Virus record (IMG/VR): IMGVR_UViG_3300011445_000013 | Location: 1 to 39,370 of that record | DNA: 39,370 nucleotides | Strand: one strand, 5' to 3' | Source: a virus | Shown here: positions 23,625 through 31,375 of the stretch, in pieces | Numbering within the stretch: position 1 is the first letter of the stretch | Layout: each line of letters opens with the position of its first letter | Translations under genes and position numbers: made by a program | The notes under the pieces: model-generated | What the model saw: only the letters and a program-made list of their open reading frames with translations | The model's database searches: none | What the model was told of the DNA's origin: nothing

Positions 23625-25673
23625 ATGGCGGAACCCCGGATTCGTATTATCAACAAGGACAGCGTGGTAGGGTCCATCACCTCCTCCGAATGGCTGAAAG
23701 CCAAGGAGAAAGGTTGGCAGCTAGCCCCGCCGAATATCGCCGAGATGAGCAAGGACTCCAAATACAAGGGAGAGCCGCCAGCGGAAAAGCCGCCGGTCGA
23801 TGCGCTGGAGGCCTACGCCGGCCACGGCCTGCAGGGCATGACCTTCGGCTTCGGCGACGAGCTTGTGTCCGGCCTGGGCGCGGCCCTTACCCGAACCGGC
23901 GGAGACACCTTCGGCGACCGCTACCGCAAGTGGCAGCAGGTCCAGAAGGACTCGCTGGAGCAATCCGCGAAAGAGAGGCCGGCCGGCACCACCGCCGCCA
24001 ACATTACCGGGGCCGTCTCCACGGCCCTGGTCCCGGGCCCCGCGATACTCCGGGGCGCTCAGGCGGCGGCGAAGGTTCCCGGCTACGCAGGCCGGATCTG
24101 GAACGCCGCCAAGGCCGGTGGCGCGGCCGGTGGCGCGGCTGGTGCGGGTGCCGCCCCCGAGGGCCAGCGAACCGCCGGGGCCTTCAAGGGCATGTTGACC
24201 GGCGCGGGACTGGGCGGGACCGTCACCGCCGCCGCTCCCGCAGTGACCGCTCCGGTGAAGGCCGTGGGCCAGAAGATCCTGGACGCGCTGCCCGCGGGAA
24301 CCGCCCAGAACCTCATGGGACGGCTTCCCGGCCTTATCACGCCAAGCGCCAGGGCCGAGGAGAAGGTATTGGAGTCGATAGGCAACGACATGTTAGGCGA
24401 CACCCTCCCGCAAGCCCTGGACCGGCTCCACGGGCGCGTCTCCCGGGCGAATCAATTGGGCAAGACCGACTACACCCTGGCCGATGCCGGGGGCAACGCC
24501 ATGCTCCGCCGCGCCGACACCGCCATGCTCCGTCCCGGCAAGGCCCAGTCCCAGGCCGACAAGGCCCTGTGGAACCGGCAGGCTGGTTCCGGCGACCGTG
24601 TCGTCGCCGACCTGGAGTACGCCAGTGGCGCAAGCGGCGATGCGGCGACCGTGTCCAAGGCCCTGAAAGCGAACCGGCGCACCGGGGCCAACAAGGCCTA
24701 TGACGCCGCCTATGGTCACCCCCGGAACCAGTCCATTGACGACCCGCTCATCAACGAGTACCTGGAGCTTCCCCAGTTTAAGGAGGCCTGGAAGAGCTTG
24801 CGGGAACTGGAGTCCTACAGCCCCGGCGGGGCCTTGCCGGAAGAGATACCCGGGCGCCCGAGCCTGAAGCTGTTGGACGGGCTGAAGCAGCGCATGGGCA
24901 ATGTCGTAAACCACATGAAGAGGGAGACGGACTCGCAGAAGGTGGGCAAGCTGGAGCATGAGCTTGGCGTGTTCACCAAACGGCTGGAGGAGATTGCTCC
25001 CGGCTACAGCGAAGCCCTGCAAGCCTACAAGGGGCCAAGCCGCATGGACGAGGCCCTGACCGAGGGCCAGAAGTTCCTGCAGCCCAAGTCCACCGTCAGC
25101 AAGATTACCGAGGACTTGAGCGGGAAGTTCAATACCATCCCGGAGAAGGAACACTACCTCCTGGGCGTGGTGGACGCCGTGCGCGAAAAGATCAATGGCC
25201 GCCGCCCCGGAGACGACACCTTCGACGTCATCATGGGCAACAAAAACAAACGGATGGCCCTCCAGCGGTTGTTTGAAAGCGTGTACCCCGCCCATGGCCG
25301 GAAGGCTTTCCTGGACTTCGCCAACCGCATGCACCTGGAAGAGCGAATGAACAAAACTCGAGGCTTTATCAAGGGCAATTCCCGCACGCCGGAACGGCTG
25401 GCCGGGATGGCCGACGAGGGCTTTGACGCGGCCAACGCGGCCCTCCAGGTAGGCCAAGGCAATGTCGCCGCCCCCGCCCTGAACTGGCTAACGAGCCGGG
25501 GCAAGGAGCACCCCAACGCCCTGGCCGAAGAGATCACGCCGCTCTTACTGGGCAATCCCTTTGAGGCCATCGAGCGATTGCGACGGGCGCATCAAGCCGC
25601 CGCTGCCAAGGGCCAATCCTCCACGGGCGCGGAAACCATCGGAACAGTGACAGGACTATTGACGGGCCGGTAG
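23625..25673 (+). CDS. Large internal virion/ejection protein (682 aa)
   Basis: The last large late protein. After an N-terminal soluble part it has GLQGMTFGFGDELVSGLGAA (about 67-86), an amphipathic signature common in prophage ejection-type proteins, then Ala/Gly-rich, weakly hydrophobic stretches (about 125-230) that could insert in a membrane, and a long helical C-terminal region (about 240-680). No lysozyme or transglycosylase motif is evident. It is likely packaged in the head and injected with the DNA, equivalent in place to the largest T7/P22 internal protein. Confidence 0.65.
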   Translation: MAEPRIRIINKDSVVGSITSSEWLKAKEKGWQLAPPNIAEMSKDSKYKGEPPAEKPPVDALEAYAGHGLQGMTFGFGDELVSGLGAALTRTGGDTFGDRYRKWQQVQKDSLEQSAKERPAGTTAANITGAVSTALVPGPAILRGAQAAAKVPGYAGRIWNAAKAGGAAGGAAGAGAAPEGQRTAGAFKGMLTGAGLGGTVTAAAPAVTAPVKAVGQKILDALPAGTAQNLMGRLPGLITPSARAEEKVLESIGNDMLGDTLPQALDRLHGRVSRANQLGKTDYTLADAGGNAMLRRADTAMLRPGKAQSQADKALWNRQAGSGDRVVADLEYASGASGDAATVSKALKANRRTGANKAYDAAYGHPRNQSIDDPLINEYLELPQFKEAWKSLRELESYSPGGALPEEIPGRPSLKLLDGLKQRMGNVVNHMKRETDSQKVGKLEHELGVFTKRLEEIAPGYSEALQAYKGPSRMDEALTEGQKFLQPKSTVSKITEDLSGKFNTIPEKEHYLLGVVDAVREKINGRRPGDDTFDVIMGNKNKRMALQRLFESVYPAHGRKAFLDFANRMHLEERMNKTRGFIKGNSRTPERLAGMADEGFDAANAALQVGQGNVAAPALNWLTSRGKEHPNALAEEITPLLLGNPFEAIERLRRAHQAAAAKGQSSTGAETIGTVTGLLTGR

Positions 25674-25694
25674 CACCGGCAGAAAGAGACACCA

Positions 25695-26081
25695 ATGAAA
25701 CACCCCCATCCCCATCCGGATCCGGAACCCGTGGATCCCAAAGAACTGCGCCGACAGTATGTGGCCCGCTTCGGATCGCTCACACTGCCCGAAGCGCGAG
25801 GCGCATCCCCGGACGAGTTGGCGCTGGCACTGGCGGCGTGCGCGTCCGCCGGACTGCCGGAACCGATCATCACCGTGGAGGACGTGGTGCCGCCGCCGCC
25901 GGAACTTCCGCGCACGGTGGAGGTGTACACCTTCGCCCACTTCCGCTACCCGCAGGTGCAGATCCGCGCCACGCTGGATGAGGTTGCCGCCTACCCGGAA
26001 CGGATCATCCAGTTGGCGAAGAACGCCGGCATCCGCGCCGATTCCCTCCCCCTCACCGACGATCCGCCGATCGCCGCCTGA
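25695..26081 (+). CDS. Hypothetical late protein (128 aa)
   Basis: A 128-aa acidic protein with a His/Pro N terminus (MKHPHPHPDPEPVDPKELRR), a central helix (SPDELALALAACASAGLPEP), a short Pro run and a C-terminal alpha/beta part (YPQVQIRATLDEVAAYPERI). It is the penultimate late gene. The His-Pro start may bind metal, but this is speculative. No family recognised. Confidence 0.6.
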   Translation: MKHPHPHPDPEPVDPKELRRQYVARFGSLTLPEARGASPDELALALAACASAGLPEPIITVEDVVPPPPELPRTVEVYTFAHFRYPQVQIRATLDEVAAYPERIIQLAKNAGIRADSLPLTDDPPIAA

Positions 26082-26129
26082 GCCGGGAACTGTTCGAAAT
26101 TCTTTGACGGTTGGGGTTCAGGTTTAACC

Positions 26130-26375
26130 ATGACGCCGGCCTGGGTTCACCTCATCGATGTCTCCCTGGCCGTGACGATCGCGGCCGCGGCGGGGTACGC
26201 GATGTTTCGCCTGTTCGCTTCCACCGAAGTGGCCAGGCGGGCCCAGATGACCGAGCTGGTGCGCATGCTCTTCGATCAGGTAGGGAAGCGGCAGGAGGAC
26301 CAGACGGCCGAGCTCAGGGAATTGCGGGAAGCGGTGCTGGCGCTACGCGATGAAGTTCGTCATGGACGCCGGTAG
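26130..26375 (+). CDS. Membrane protein with coiled-coil tail (81 aa), holin or i-spanin candidate
   Basis: An 81-aa protein with one N-terminal membrane helix (about residues 8-28, LIDVSLAVTIAAAAGYAMFRL) followed by a charged heptad region (about 38-78, DQVGKRQEDQTAELRELREA). This topology fits inner-membrane spanins (Rz type) or single-pass holins, and the position at the very end of the late operon suits lysis. No outer-membrane spanin lipobox partner or endolysin was found nearby. Confidence 0.6.
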   Translation: MTPAWVHLIDVSLAVTIAAAAGYAMFRLFASTEVARRAQMTELVRMLFDQVGKRQEDQTAELRELREAVLALRDEVRHGRR

Positions 26376-26402
26376 GTTTGCACCTGCGTCCGCCTATGTT
26401 TT
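26364..26402 (+). terminator. Possible terminator between convergent late and excisionase genes
   Basis: GGACGC (26364-26369) pairs with GCGTCC (26386-26391), with an inner AGGT/ACCT stem and a 4-nt bulge, followed by TATGTTTT. It would end the late transcript at the excisionase stop. The bulge makes it weaker than a classical terminator. Confidence 0.4.
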
Positions 26403-26633
26403 AGCGGCTTCGATAAACTTCTCCAGGTCCCGGCGGCGAAACCGTGGGCGGCTGTCGATCTTTACTGTCGGCAGTCGATTGGTGTTCATAAAGCGGCGCA
26501 TCTGTTCCACGCTGCACGCCAGGAACGTCGCGGCCTCTTCCAGCGTGTAGAGGTCCTTGGCCGGGATGCCCTTCTTAATTTCGTCGATGATGATCTGGGC
26601 GATCTCCCTGCCGAATGCTTCTGCTCCGCTCAT
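26394..26633 (-). CDS. xis: Excisionase-family DNA-binding protein (79 aa)
   Basis: A 79-aa protein with the winged helix-turn-helix of the excisionase/MerR-like family: LYTLEEAATFLACSVEQMRR (about residues 28-47), a wing NRLPTVKIDSRPRFRRRDLE (about 52-71) and a final helix KFIEAA. Such proteins bend DNA at attP and turn integrase towards excision, or act as small regulators. It has a GGGAG ribosome site and its start lies 22 bp from the first integrase arm-type repeat. Read leftward after int and attP, it would be the last gene of the long leftward operon. The excision role is inferred from position. Confidence 0.75.
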   Translation of the reverse strand: MSGAEAFGREIAQIIIDEIKKGIPAKDLYTLEEAATFLACSVEQMRRFMNTNRLPTVKIDSRPRFRRRDLEKFIEAAKT

Positions 26634-26654
26634 CCGTTACTCCCTCTGTTTACT

Positions 26655-26686
26655 TTCCGCAGTTCTTCCGCAGTTATTCCGCAATT
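26655..26686. repeat. Integrase arm-type sites, three 11-bp tandem repeats
   Basis: TTCCGCAGTT at 26655-26664 and 26666-26675 and TTCCGCAATT at 26677-26686 repeat every 11 bp, one helical turn. The same word recurs on the other side of the attP core. This is the usual layout of arm sites bound by the N-terminal domain of tyrosine integrases. Confidence 0.7.
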
Positions 26687-26690
26687 AAGG

Positions 26691-26719
26691 GAGCAATCGC
26701 CCTGTAGAGGCGATTGCTC
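26691..26719. other. 11-bp perfect hairpin in the attP region
   Basis: GAGCAATCGCC/GGCGATTGCTC with a 7-nt loop, between the arm sites and the core. It has no strong U tract on either side. It may be a weak terminator between int and xis or a site for a bending protein. Confidence 0.5.
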
Positions 26720-26726
26720 GTACTAT

Positions 26727-26736
26727 TCTTGCGGAA
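26727..26736 (-). repeat. Inverted arm-type site TTCCGCAAGA
   Basis: Read leftward this matches the arm-type word at eight of ten positions, in the opposite orientation to the other copies, between the hairpin and the core. Confidence 0.35.
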
Positions 26737-26776
26737 GAGGGGTTGTGATATAACCCCAATAGAATCAACGTTTTTG

Positions 26777-26824
26777 TGGTGCGCCCGACAAGATTCGAAC
26801 TTGTGACCTCTGGCTTCGGAGGCC
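26777..26824 (-). other. attP: attP core: 3' half of tRNA-Arg(CCG)
   Basis: Read leftward it gives anticodon loop CTCCGAA (anticodon CCG), the 3' anticodon strand GCCAG, variable loop AGGTC, a perfect T arm (ACAAG/CTTGT around TTCGAAT), acceptor strand CGGGCGC, discriminator A and CCA. The 5' anticodon strand fits for only three bases (GGC), so homology to the host gene must end there. Integration would rebuild the host tRNA, and the crossover should lie in or near the anticodon loop, as for other tRNA-using tyrosine integrases. Confidence 0.85.
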
Positions 26825-26874
26825 TCAGTTCTTTGTCTTTAACTGATTGATTATAAAGGTGTATAGTTTTTCAC

Positions 26875-26895
26875 TTCCGCAGTTATTCCGCAGTT
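26875..26895. repeat. Integrase arm-type sites on the int side
   Basis: TTCCGCAGTT at 26875-26884 and again at 26886-26895, with 11-bp periodicity; the second overlaps the integrase stop codon. They mirror the three copies at 26655-26686 across the core. Confidence 0.7.
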
Positions 26896-28102
26896 ATGAG
26901 ACCATCATCTTCTGCGCGCGTTCCAAAGCCTCCCGCTGGCTTTCCATGTCGGCATGGGTATACCGCATGGTTGTCGTCTGATCGGCGTGGCCCAGCATCT
27001 TCACCCGCTGCCCCATCGGCGCTCCGGCCGCATCAAGCCAGGTCGCCATCGTATGGCGCAGGGTGTGGATGTTCAGCCACGGCATCGCCAGTTTTTTTCC
27101 GAGCGGTTTCAGGATCCGGTTGAGCGCGTTGTGCATGTCCATCGGCACCGGCTTCTTCTTTCCGCGCACGGCGGTGAAGACGATATCCGAGTCCGGGTTG
27201 CGGCGCTCATAGAGCGTTTGGAGCTCCACCCAAAGCTGGGTAGTCATCGGCACATCACGGCGGCTCATATCCGATTTCAGTTCGCTGTACTCGCGGGAGA
27301 TCCAGGCGTAGCGGAAGTGAACCGTGTAAGGCAGCCGGATCTCTCCGCCGGCGATCAGAGGGGTGTCGCTCAGGTTGAGGTCAGACCATCGCAACCCAGC
27401 GGCCTCTGACGATCGGGCGCCAGTTGAGAGGAAGAACTGGAACACTGGGCGGTACTTCGGCGCGATCATCTCCAGGAGCATCGTTGCCTGGAGGACAGTG
27501 AGCGCCTGCCGCTTCACTGGCTTGGGAGCCGAGTTCGGGATTCGCACCACTTCCGTTGCCAGCATCCCCGTAATGAACCCAAGGTCACGGGCATAGCGGA
27601 GGATGGCCGAAAGAGCGTTCTTGATGTGACGAATGCTCTGGGAGGACAGCCCGCTCCCGGCCTTCGCCGTAATCAACTGCTGCACCAGAATCGGCGATAT
27701 ATCGGTGAGGCGGATTCCCCCAAGGGTGGGCAGAATATGGAGCAGCTGATACTTGTAGTGAGCCTGGCCGCTTTTCTTCAGGGATTCGATGTGATCCGGC
27801 CGGAACCGGGCATCGATAAATTGCTCCAGTGTCGCGGCACCCTCCGGCACGGCGGACTGCGCGTTGGCTTTCGAAACGTACTTGTCTCTAAGTTCTGCTT
27901 TCGCTCCTCGTTTGGTCGTCGCCTCCAGCGTGACTTCTTTCCGCTTGTACTCAACGTCGCCGTTCAGACCGCTGACATAGCGAAAATAGCTCCCATACCA
28001 CTTCCCGTCTTTTTGACGGACGGACCCATCTTGGGTTCCTCGTTTACGCACTTCTGTCTCTCCAACACTCAGTAGAGCGTTGGTTATATTGTAACCATTC
28101 AT
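26894..28102 (-). CDS. int: Tyrosine recombinase, phage integrase (402 aa)
   Basis: Catalyses site-specific recombination between attP and a host tRNA-Arg gene. The N-terminal domain (about residues 20-75) should bind the arm repeats; a core-binding SAM-like domain (about 90-180) has NALSAILRYARDLGFITG; the catalytic domain carries R230 (TGARSSEAAGLRW), a probable K276, H346xxR349 (HTLRH), G371-H372 (MLGH) and nucleophile Y381 (MRYTH). Full length for the family. A GTG at about codon 18 with a GGAG site is an alternative start. An inverted repeat GGTTA-TATTG-TAACC (28082-28096) covers codons 3-7 and may be a control site. Confidence 0.95.
   Translation of the reverse strand: MNGYNITNALLSVGETEVRKRGTQDGSVRQKDGKWYGSYFRYVSGLNGDVEYKRKEVTLEATTKRGAKAELRDKYVSKANAQSAVPEGAATLEQFIDARFRPDHIESLKKSGQAHYKYQLLHILPTLGGIRLTDISPILVQQLITAKAGSGLSSQSIRHIKNALSAILRYARDLGFITGMLATEVVRIPNSAPKPVKRQALTVLQATMLLEMIAPKYRPVFQFFLSTGARSSEAAGLRWSDLNLSDTPLIAGGEIRLPYTVHFRYAWISREYSELKSDMSRRDVPMTTQLWVELQTLYERRNPDSDIVFTAVRGKKKPVPMDMHNALNRILKPLGKKLAMPWLNIHTLRHTMATWLDAAGAPMGQRVKMLGHADQTTTMRYTHADMESQREALERAQKMMVS
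28082..28096. promoter_or_regulatory. Inverted repeat at the int start (GGTTA-5-TAACC)
   Basis: Five-base arms around TATTG overlap the first codons of int. It shares the TAACC half with the CTAACCG palindromes but not the spacing. A possible operator limiting integrase expression. Confidence 0.3.
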
Positions 28103-28172
28103 ACCATTACCCCCATTTCAACCAGTGCAATCAACCTTTTGCGTCTGAATTCTTAAAGCTGGACTTCTCCTG

Positions 28173-28553
28173 TCATCGTTCGGCATCGGAAGTCTCGCTG
28201 TACCCCTTCACAAACGCGTCGAGCTCCCGCCGCAGCGACATGGTGTTGAAGATCATCTTCATGACCTGCTCCTGGCTCGGCGGCGGGTCACCCGGCCGGC
28301 CGCGCATGGTCAGCATGTGGAACACCAGGTCGGCGCCCAAGAAAAAGACCATCCGCAGTTCCTCCCGGAAGTCCGCCGAGGCGCCGTTGGCCAGGTACTC
28401 TTTTTCCAGCTCCTTCCAGCCGGCCTCTACGATCCCCTCTTGGCCGCCCAGGGCCTCCGACCAAAGCAGGTCTGTGGGTTTGATCGGGAAGACCAACGCC
28501 GGCGGCGTCGCGCGCTCCGCGGCCGCTTCCCGGGGCCTGTGCTTCTGATTCAT
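28173..28553 (-). CDS. Hypothetical protein (126 aa)
   Basis: A 126-aa protein: basic N terminus (MNQKHRPREAAAERATPPAL), then a helical body with LEKEYLANGASADFREELRM and VFFLGADLVFHMLTMRGRPG (about residues 70-90) and a C-terminal helix. Small proteins with the pattern FxxGAxxxF are common in phage early regions, but no function is known to me. It starts by ATGA overlap with its upstream neighbour and is the last gene before int. Confidence 0.65.
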   Translation of the reverse strand: MNQKHRPREAAAERATPPALVFPIKPTDLLWSEALGGQEGIVEAGWKELEKEYLANGASADFREELRMVFFLGADLVFHMLTMRGRPGDPPPSQEQVMKMIFNTMSLRRELDAFVKGYSETSDAER

Positions 28554-28831
28554 GACGCGGCCACCTGCATCTCGGCGAGCTTGCTCTCGGCTTCGTCGAG
28601 CCGGTCGAGCGCTTCGTCGCGTTCGCGCCTGGCGGCGGCGAGCTCGAGCTCGATCTCCCGCAGGCGAGCGGAGGCCAGTATGGCCGCGGCCGACTGTCGC
28701 ATTTCGATGACGTCGTGGGCATCCATATCGGAAATCTTGTGCAGGGCGGCGGCCAGGCGCGCGGCGAGGTTTTTATAGCCATACTTCTCCGCTTCGATCT
28801 GCCGCATCCGGTCGTTCGGGTTCACTCGCAT
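28550..28831 (-). CDS. Coiled-coil hypothetical protein (93 aa)
   Basis: A 93-aa charged helical protein: MRVNPNDRMRQIEAEKYGYK then a coiled coil from about residue 45 (EIELELAAARRERDEALDRL, DEAESKLAEMQ). The ATG at 28831 has a GGAG site; the longer upstream reading lies antisense-like inside the previous gene. It is coupled to the 126-aa gene by ATGA. Function unknown. Confidence 0.65.
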   Translation of the reverse strand: MRVNPNDRMRQIEAEKYGYKNLAARLAAALHKISDMDAHDVIEMRQSAAAILASARLREIELELAAARRERDEALDRLDEAESKLAEMQVAAS

Positions 28832-28841
28832 GGGGTTCTCC

Positions 28842-29279
28842 TTACTCGTCGACGTCACCCGGCAATTCGCCGAGATCGGTCGGCGCCACCCCGAACATGG
28901 ATATGCAATTCCTGGCGATGTTGGCGGCAATCTGTGCGTTCTGCCGTTCCCGCCGCTTGTAACTGGTGTAGTTATAGTCGTAGTCCGCTTTCGACCAGAA
29001 CACCAATTGCCGCCAGACCGGTTGACCAGGCTGATCTTCCTTCCGTAAGGCGGTGGGTCCAGCCCACGGCAAGCCATCCGGGGTAAGGTCGCCTAGAACA
29101 TCGCGGACCTCCCGGCGATGTTCACGAAACAGCGTGAGGTTGTCCTCGCTTTCTGTCCAGACTCCATCATCCATAGCCTTCCGCGTGGTTTCGTCGACAG
29201 TTTGCCCTGACTTGAATAACTTGCGGATTTTCTCCGCCCTGGATGCGGGACTTGAGGTGTCACCGAATTCGAGTTTCAT
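28842..29279 (-). CDS. Hypothetical protein (145 aa)
   Basis: A 145-aa acidic protein (MKLEFGDTSSPASRAEKIRK; middle RQLVFWSKADYDYNYTSYKR; C terminus CISMFGVAPTDLGELPGDVD). Its ATG overlaps the ParB-like stop (ATGA), so the two are translated together. No domain is recognised; a partner role with the ParB-like protein is only suggested by coupling. Confidence 0.6.
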   Translation of the reverse strand: MKLEFGDTSSPASRAEKIRKLFKSGQTVDETTRKAMDDGVWTESEDNLTLFREHRREVRDVLGDLTPDGLPWAGPTALRKEDQPGQPVWRQLVFWSKADYDYNYTSYKRRERQNAQIAANIARNCISMFGVAPTDLGELPGDVDE

Positions 29280-30250
29280 TGCACTGTTACTCCTCTCTCG
29301 CGCCGCACGTCATAGGACACGAGTTTGACTTCCGCCTTCACCGCCAACAGGTCTTTCCGGATCTGTCCCAGTTTTGGCGTGAGCGGGTCTTTGGGGAACG
29401 GCTTGATGGCCGCACTCAGAGCCCGCAAAACATTCTCCAGAATGCCGATCCGCGGGTCCGGCAGCGGCGGATTCTTCGCGGAACGGGAGAGGGCCAGTGA
29501 TATTTCCCGCGGATCATCGCTCTGGCTCAGTTTGTAAATCTCATCCCTTTCCGCGACTGGCATGGCGCGGAGGTTATCGAGCAATGTCACCGCAAGTTCC
29601 GGGTCCATCAGTTTCGCGCATCCCAGCACACCGACGACCATGTCCCGTTGGTCTTCCGGGAATTCCTCCAGCCGTTCGCCGGCCCGTAACACATCCGATT
29701 GCCGCCACAGCGGCCCTTGCAGCCACGGCCAACGCTCCGCCAGGCTGACGTGCTGCTGGGCGCGTTCAACGGTGCGCCTATCCGTACCGAGTGCTTCCGC
29801 AACGGCGCGAGTAGATGCCGGGTCCTTTGGCTGCCCGCCTTTCGTACCCTTGCGATTAGGTTCTGGCGCACTCTGCGCCAAAACCTCCTTGGCCTTCTCC
29901 GCCGCTTCCACCAATCGTTTGCTCGCCCCGAATGTCTTCGTCCGCTCCTGCTCGCTAAAGCCTTTGCGGTTCTCGTTCTCTTCCAGTTCGATGTCCCTCA
30001 ATGCGGCGTCGCTCAAGTGCTCCCGCTCAATGGCCGGAATGGTTTTCCACTGTAGCATCCGTGCGGCTTGTAAGCGGCGCCCGCCGCTCACCAGGCGGAA
30101 CCGGTCCCTTTCTCCGTTACGGTCAACGACGATCGGCAAAATGAGCCCCACCCGCCGCATTCCCTTGGCGAGACCCATAATGTCGCCATAGTCCTGCCGC
30201 CGACGTTCGCCGACGTCAATATGTTCAATCGGTATTTCGAGTACTTGCAT
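29276..30250 (-). CDS. ParB/Spo0J-like protein (324 aa)
   Basis: A ParB N-terminal-domain protein: MQVLEIPIEHIDVGERRRQD, then GLILPIVVD, the G-rich box LVSGGRRLQAARML (about residues 55-68; the place of GERRxxAA), and ENENRKGFSEQE. A helix-turn-helix follows (TRAVAEALGTDRRTVERAQQ, about 150-170) and a helical C-terminal half. Members bind DNA palindromes, may hydrolyse CTP, or act as nucleases or transcription regulators in phages. No ParA partner is present, so plasmid-like partition is not indicated. The ATG at 30250 gives the usual family start; it overlaps the preceding gene by 26 bp. Confidence 0.8.
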   Translation of the reverse strand: MQVLEIPIEHIDVGERRRQDYGDIMGLAKGMRRVGLILPIVVDRNGERDRFRLVSGGRRLQAARMLQWKTIPAIEREHLSDAALRDIELEENENRKGFSEQERTKTFGASKRLVEAAEKAKEVLAQSAPEPNRKGTKGGQPKDPASTRAVAEALGTDRRTVERAQQHVSLAERWPWLQGPLWRQSDVLRAGERLEEFPEDQRDMVVGVLGCAKLMDPELAVTLLDNLRAMPVAERDEIYKLSQSDDPREISLALSRSAKNPPLPDPRIGILENVLRALSAAIKPFPKDPLTPKLGQIRKDLLAVKAEVKLVSYDVRRERGVTVQ

Positions 30251-30428
30251 TGCAGGCCTCCAATCTCTTGACCATGTTCTCGGCGCGTCGCCACTCCACT
30301 TGGGCCGCCCGAACAATCTTCGCGTCAGGGTGGTTTTCGATCACGATTTCCAAGTGGTTTTGCAGATAGCCCAGCAGCTTGACGATCTGCGCCAGGTCCC
30401 GCTTCGTGAATGCGGTTAAGTTACCCAC
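30225..30428 (-). CDS. Small hypothetical protein (67 aa)
   Basis: A 67-aa basic helical protein (MGNLTAFTKRDLAQIVKLLG, then RAAQVEWRRAENMVKRLEAC). It overlaps both neighbours (8 bp upstream, 26 bp into the ParB-like gene), the usual packing of this operon. No family recognised. Confidence 0.6.
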   Translation of the reverse strand: MGNLTAFTKRDLAQIVKLLGYLQNHLEIVIENHPDAKIVRAAQVEWRRAENMVKRLEACNASTRNTD

Positions 30429-30636
30429 GGCTCACCGCCTTCTGTTTCCGGAAGTCCTCGGCCTTTTCGCATGTGATGAAGTGATTCACCCCGTCGATCG
30501 TGTACGGCGCCAGCCTTCCGTTGTGGTGCCGGACGAAGGCCAGTTGCACGCCGCAGGCCTTGCACGGCCGGACCTCCTCGGCGATGAGCATTAACAGCGT
30601 CGCCATGCGTTTCTCGATGGGAGGAAGATCAGCCAT
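30421..30636 (-). CDS. Zinc-binding small protein (71 aa)
   Basis: A 71-aa protein with a clear small metal-binding core: CKACGVQLAFVRHHNGRLAP (from about residue 25) and then HFITC, giving CxxC, HH and a final H/C. This pattern (CxxC, a basic loop and P-Y-T-I-D-G) recurs in phage and actinobacterial short zinc proteins. The ATG at 30636 was chosen since it overlaps the preceding stop by 8 bp. Role unknown; DNA or RNA contact is plausible. Confidence 0.7.
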   Translation of the reverse strand: MADLPPIEKRMATLLMLIAEEVRPCKACGVQLAFVRHHNGRLAPYTIDGVNHFITCEKAEDFRKQKAVSRG

Positions 30637-31075
30637 TGGGCACGCCGCCTTTCGCCAGCGCTTCCACAGCCCGCTCCGTCTTCTCGCGCAATGACACCTT
30701 CGGGCCTCGCTTTCTGGCGTCTTCGATGTTTTCAAATAGCCGCTCCAGTTCCACTGGATGCAAGTTGGCGAAGCGTGCGCCGAGCGGTTCATCGCGGCTT
30801 GGAAAACGGAAATAGAAATACCGGAACGTCGGATCGAACTCGTCATCCTCATCCCCTGCATAGAGCGGGTGCGTCCGGATCTTCTCGAAGAGTTCCTGAT
30901 ACTCGCCGCCCCAGTTGCCGGTGCCTACCCGCGCCAGGACGTACATTCTTCCGTTATCGAAGCCCGCGTCCCGGAACCGTCCGAACTCTTCCGTCGGCAC
31001 TCCCAGCAGGCAGAGCACGAAGGGGGCGAACGGGTCGTAGCCGTGGATTAAATTGTAGAGGCTCATTTGTCCCAT
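30629..31075 (-). CDS. Conserved hypothetical phage protein (148 aa)
   Basis: A 148-aa protein with a pattern I recognise as widespread among phages and mobile elements: YNLIHGYDPFAPFVLCLLGV (residues about 6-25), FGRFRDAGF, RVGTGNWGGEYQELFEKIRT, then HPLYAGDEDDEFDPTFRYFY. No activity is established for the family. It overlaps both neighbours (13 and 8 bp). Confidence 0.75.
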   Translation of the reverse strand: MGQMSLYNLIHGYDPFAPFVLCLLGVPTEEFGRFRDAGFDNGRMYVLARVGTGNWGGEYQELFEKIRTHPLYAGDEDDEFDPTFRYFYFRFPSRDEPLGARFANLHPVELERLFENIEDARKRGPKVSLREKTERAVEALAKGGVPNG

Positions 31076-31284
31076 CCGATGAGCTTGGAGATTTGCGACG
31101 TCATGCCGCCCAGCGATTCAAACCGCTGGCGGAAGTAGGGGTAATTCCGCGACTTGAAAAAGGGGTCGGTGACCTGCCCGAAGCGCCAGGCCCGCGCCAG
31201 GCCCACCTGATCCAACTCGTCGATCCGTTGCTTCACTTCCGGGTCCACCGATTCCGGCGTGTAGTCTGTATGTGTGTCAGGCAT
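31063..31284 (-). CDS. Hypothetical protein (73 aa)
   Basis: A 73-aa soluble protein (MPDTHTDYTPESVDPEVKQR; later FFKSRNYPYFRQRFESLGGM). The ATG at 31284 overlaps the stop of a tiny membrane protein gene (ATGCCTGA). An upstream reading would lie over that membrane gene. No family recognised. Confidence 0.6.
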   Translation of the reverse strand: MPDTHTDYTPESVDPEVKQRIDELDQVGLARAWRFGQVTDPFFKSRNYPYFRQRFESLGGMTSQISKLIGWDK

Positions 31285-31375
31285 AAAAGAATACGCTCCA
31301 CACGATGTAGGCCACATAGGCAGCCAGGCCAATCATCGCGCCGCAAATGGCGATTTCCGCGTACCGGGGTCTCAT
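31277..31375 (-). CDS. Tiny single-pass membrane protein (32 aa)
   Basis: A 32-codon frame (ATG 31375, TGA at 31277) encodes MRPRYAEIAI then a hydrophobic run CGAMIGLAAYVAYIVWSVFF. Its start and stop both overlap neighbouring frames by 4-8 bp, the arrangement of real genes here. Positive N terminus and one membrane helix of about 20 residues. Tiny early membrane peptides of phages often modulate host membrane proteins or superinfection; no specific role is supported. Confidence 0.6.
   Translation of the reverse strand: MRPRYAEIAICGAMIGLAAYVAYIVWSVFFYA

Noticed and set aside
26777-26824. Complete phage-encoded tRNA gene
   Set aside because: Only the anticodon-to-CCA half is present; the D arm and 5' acceptor strand are missing, so it is an attachment core.
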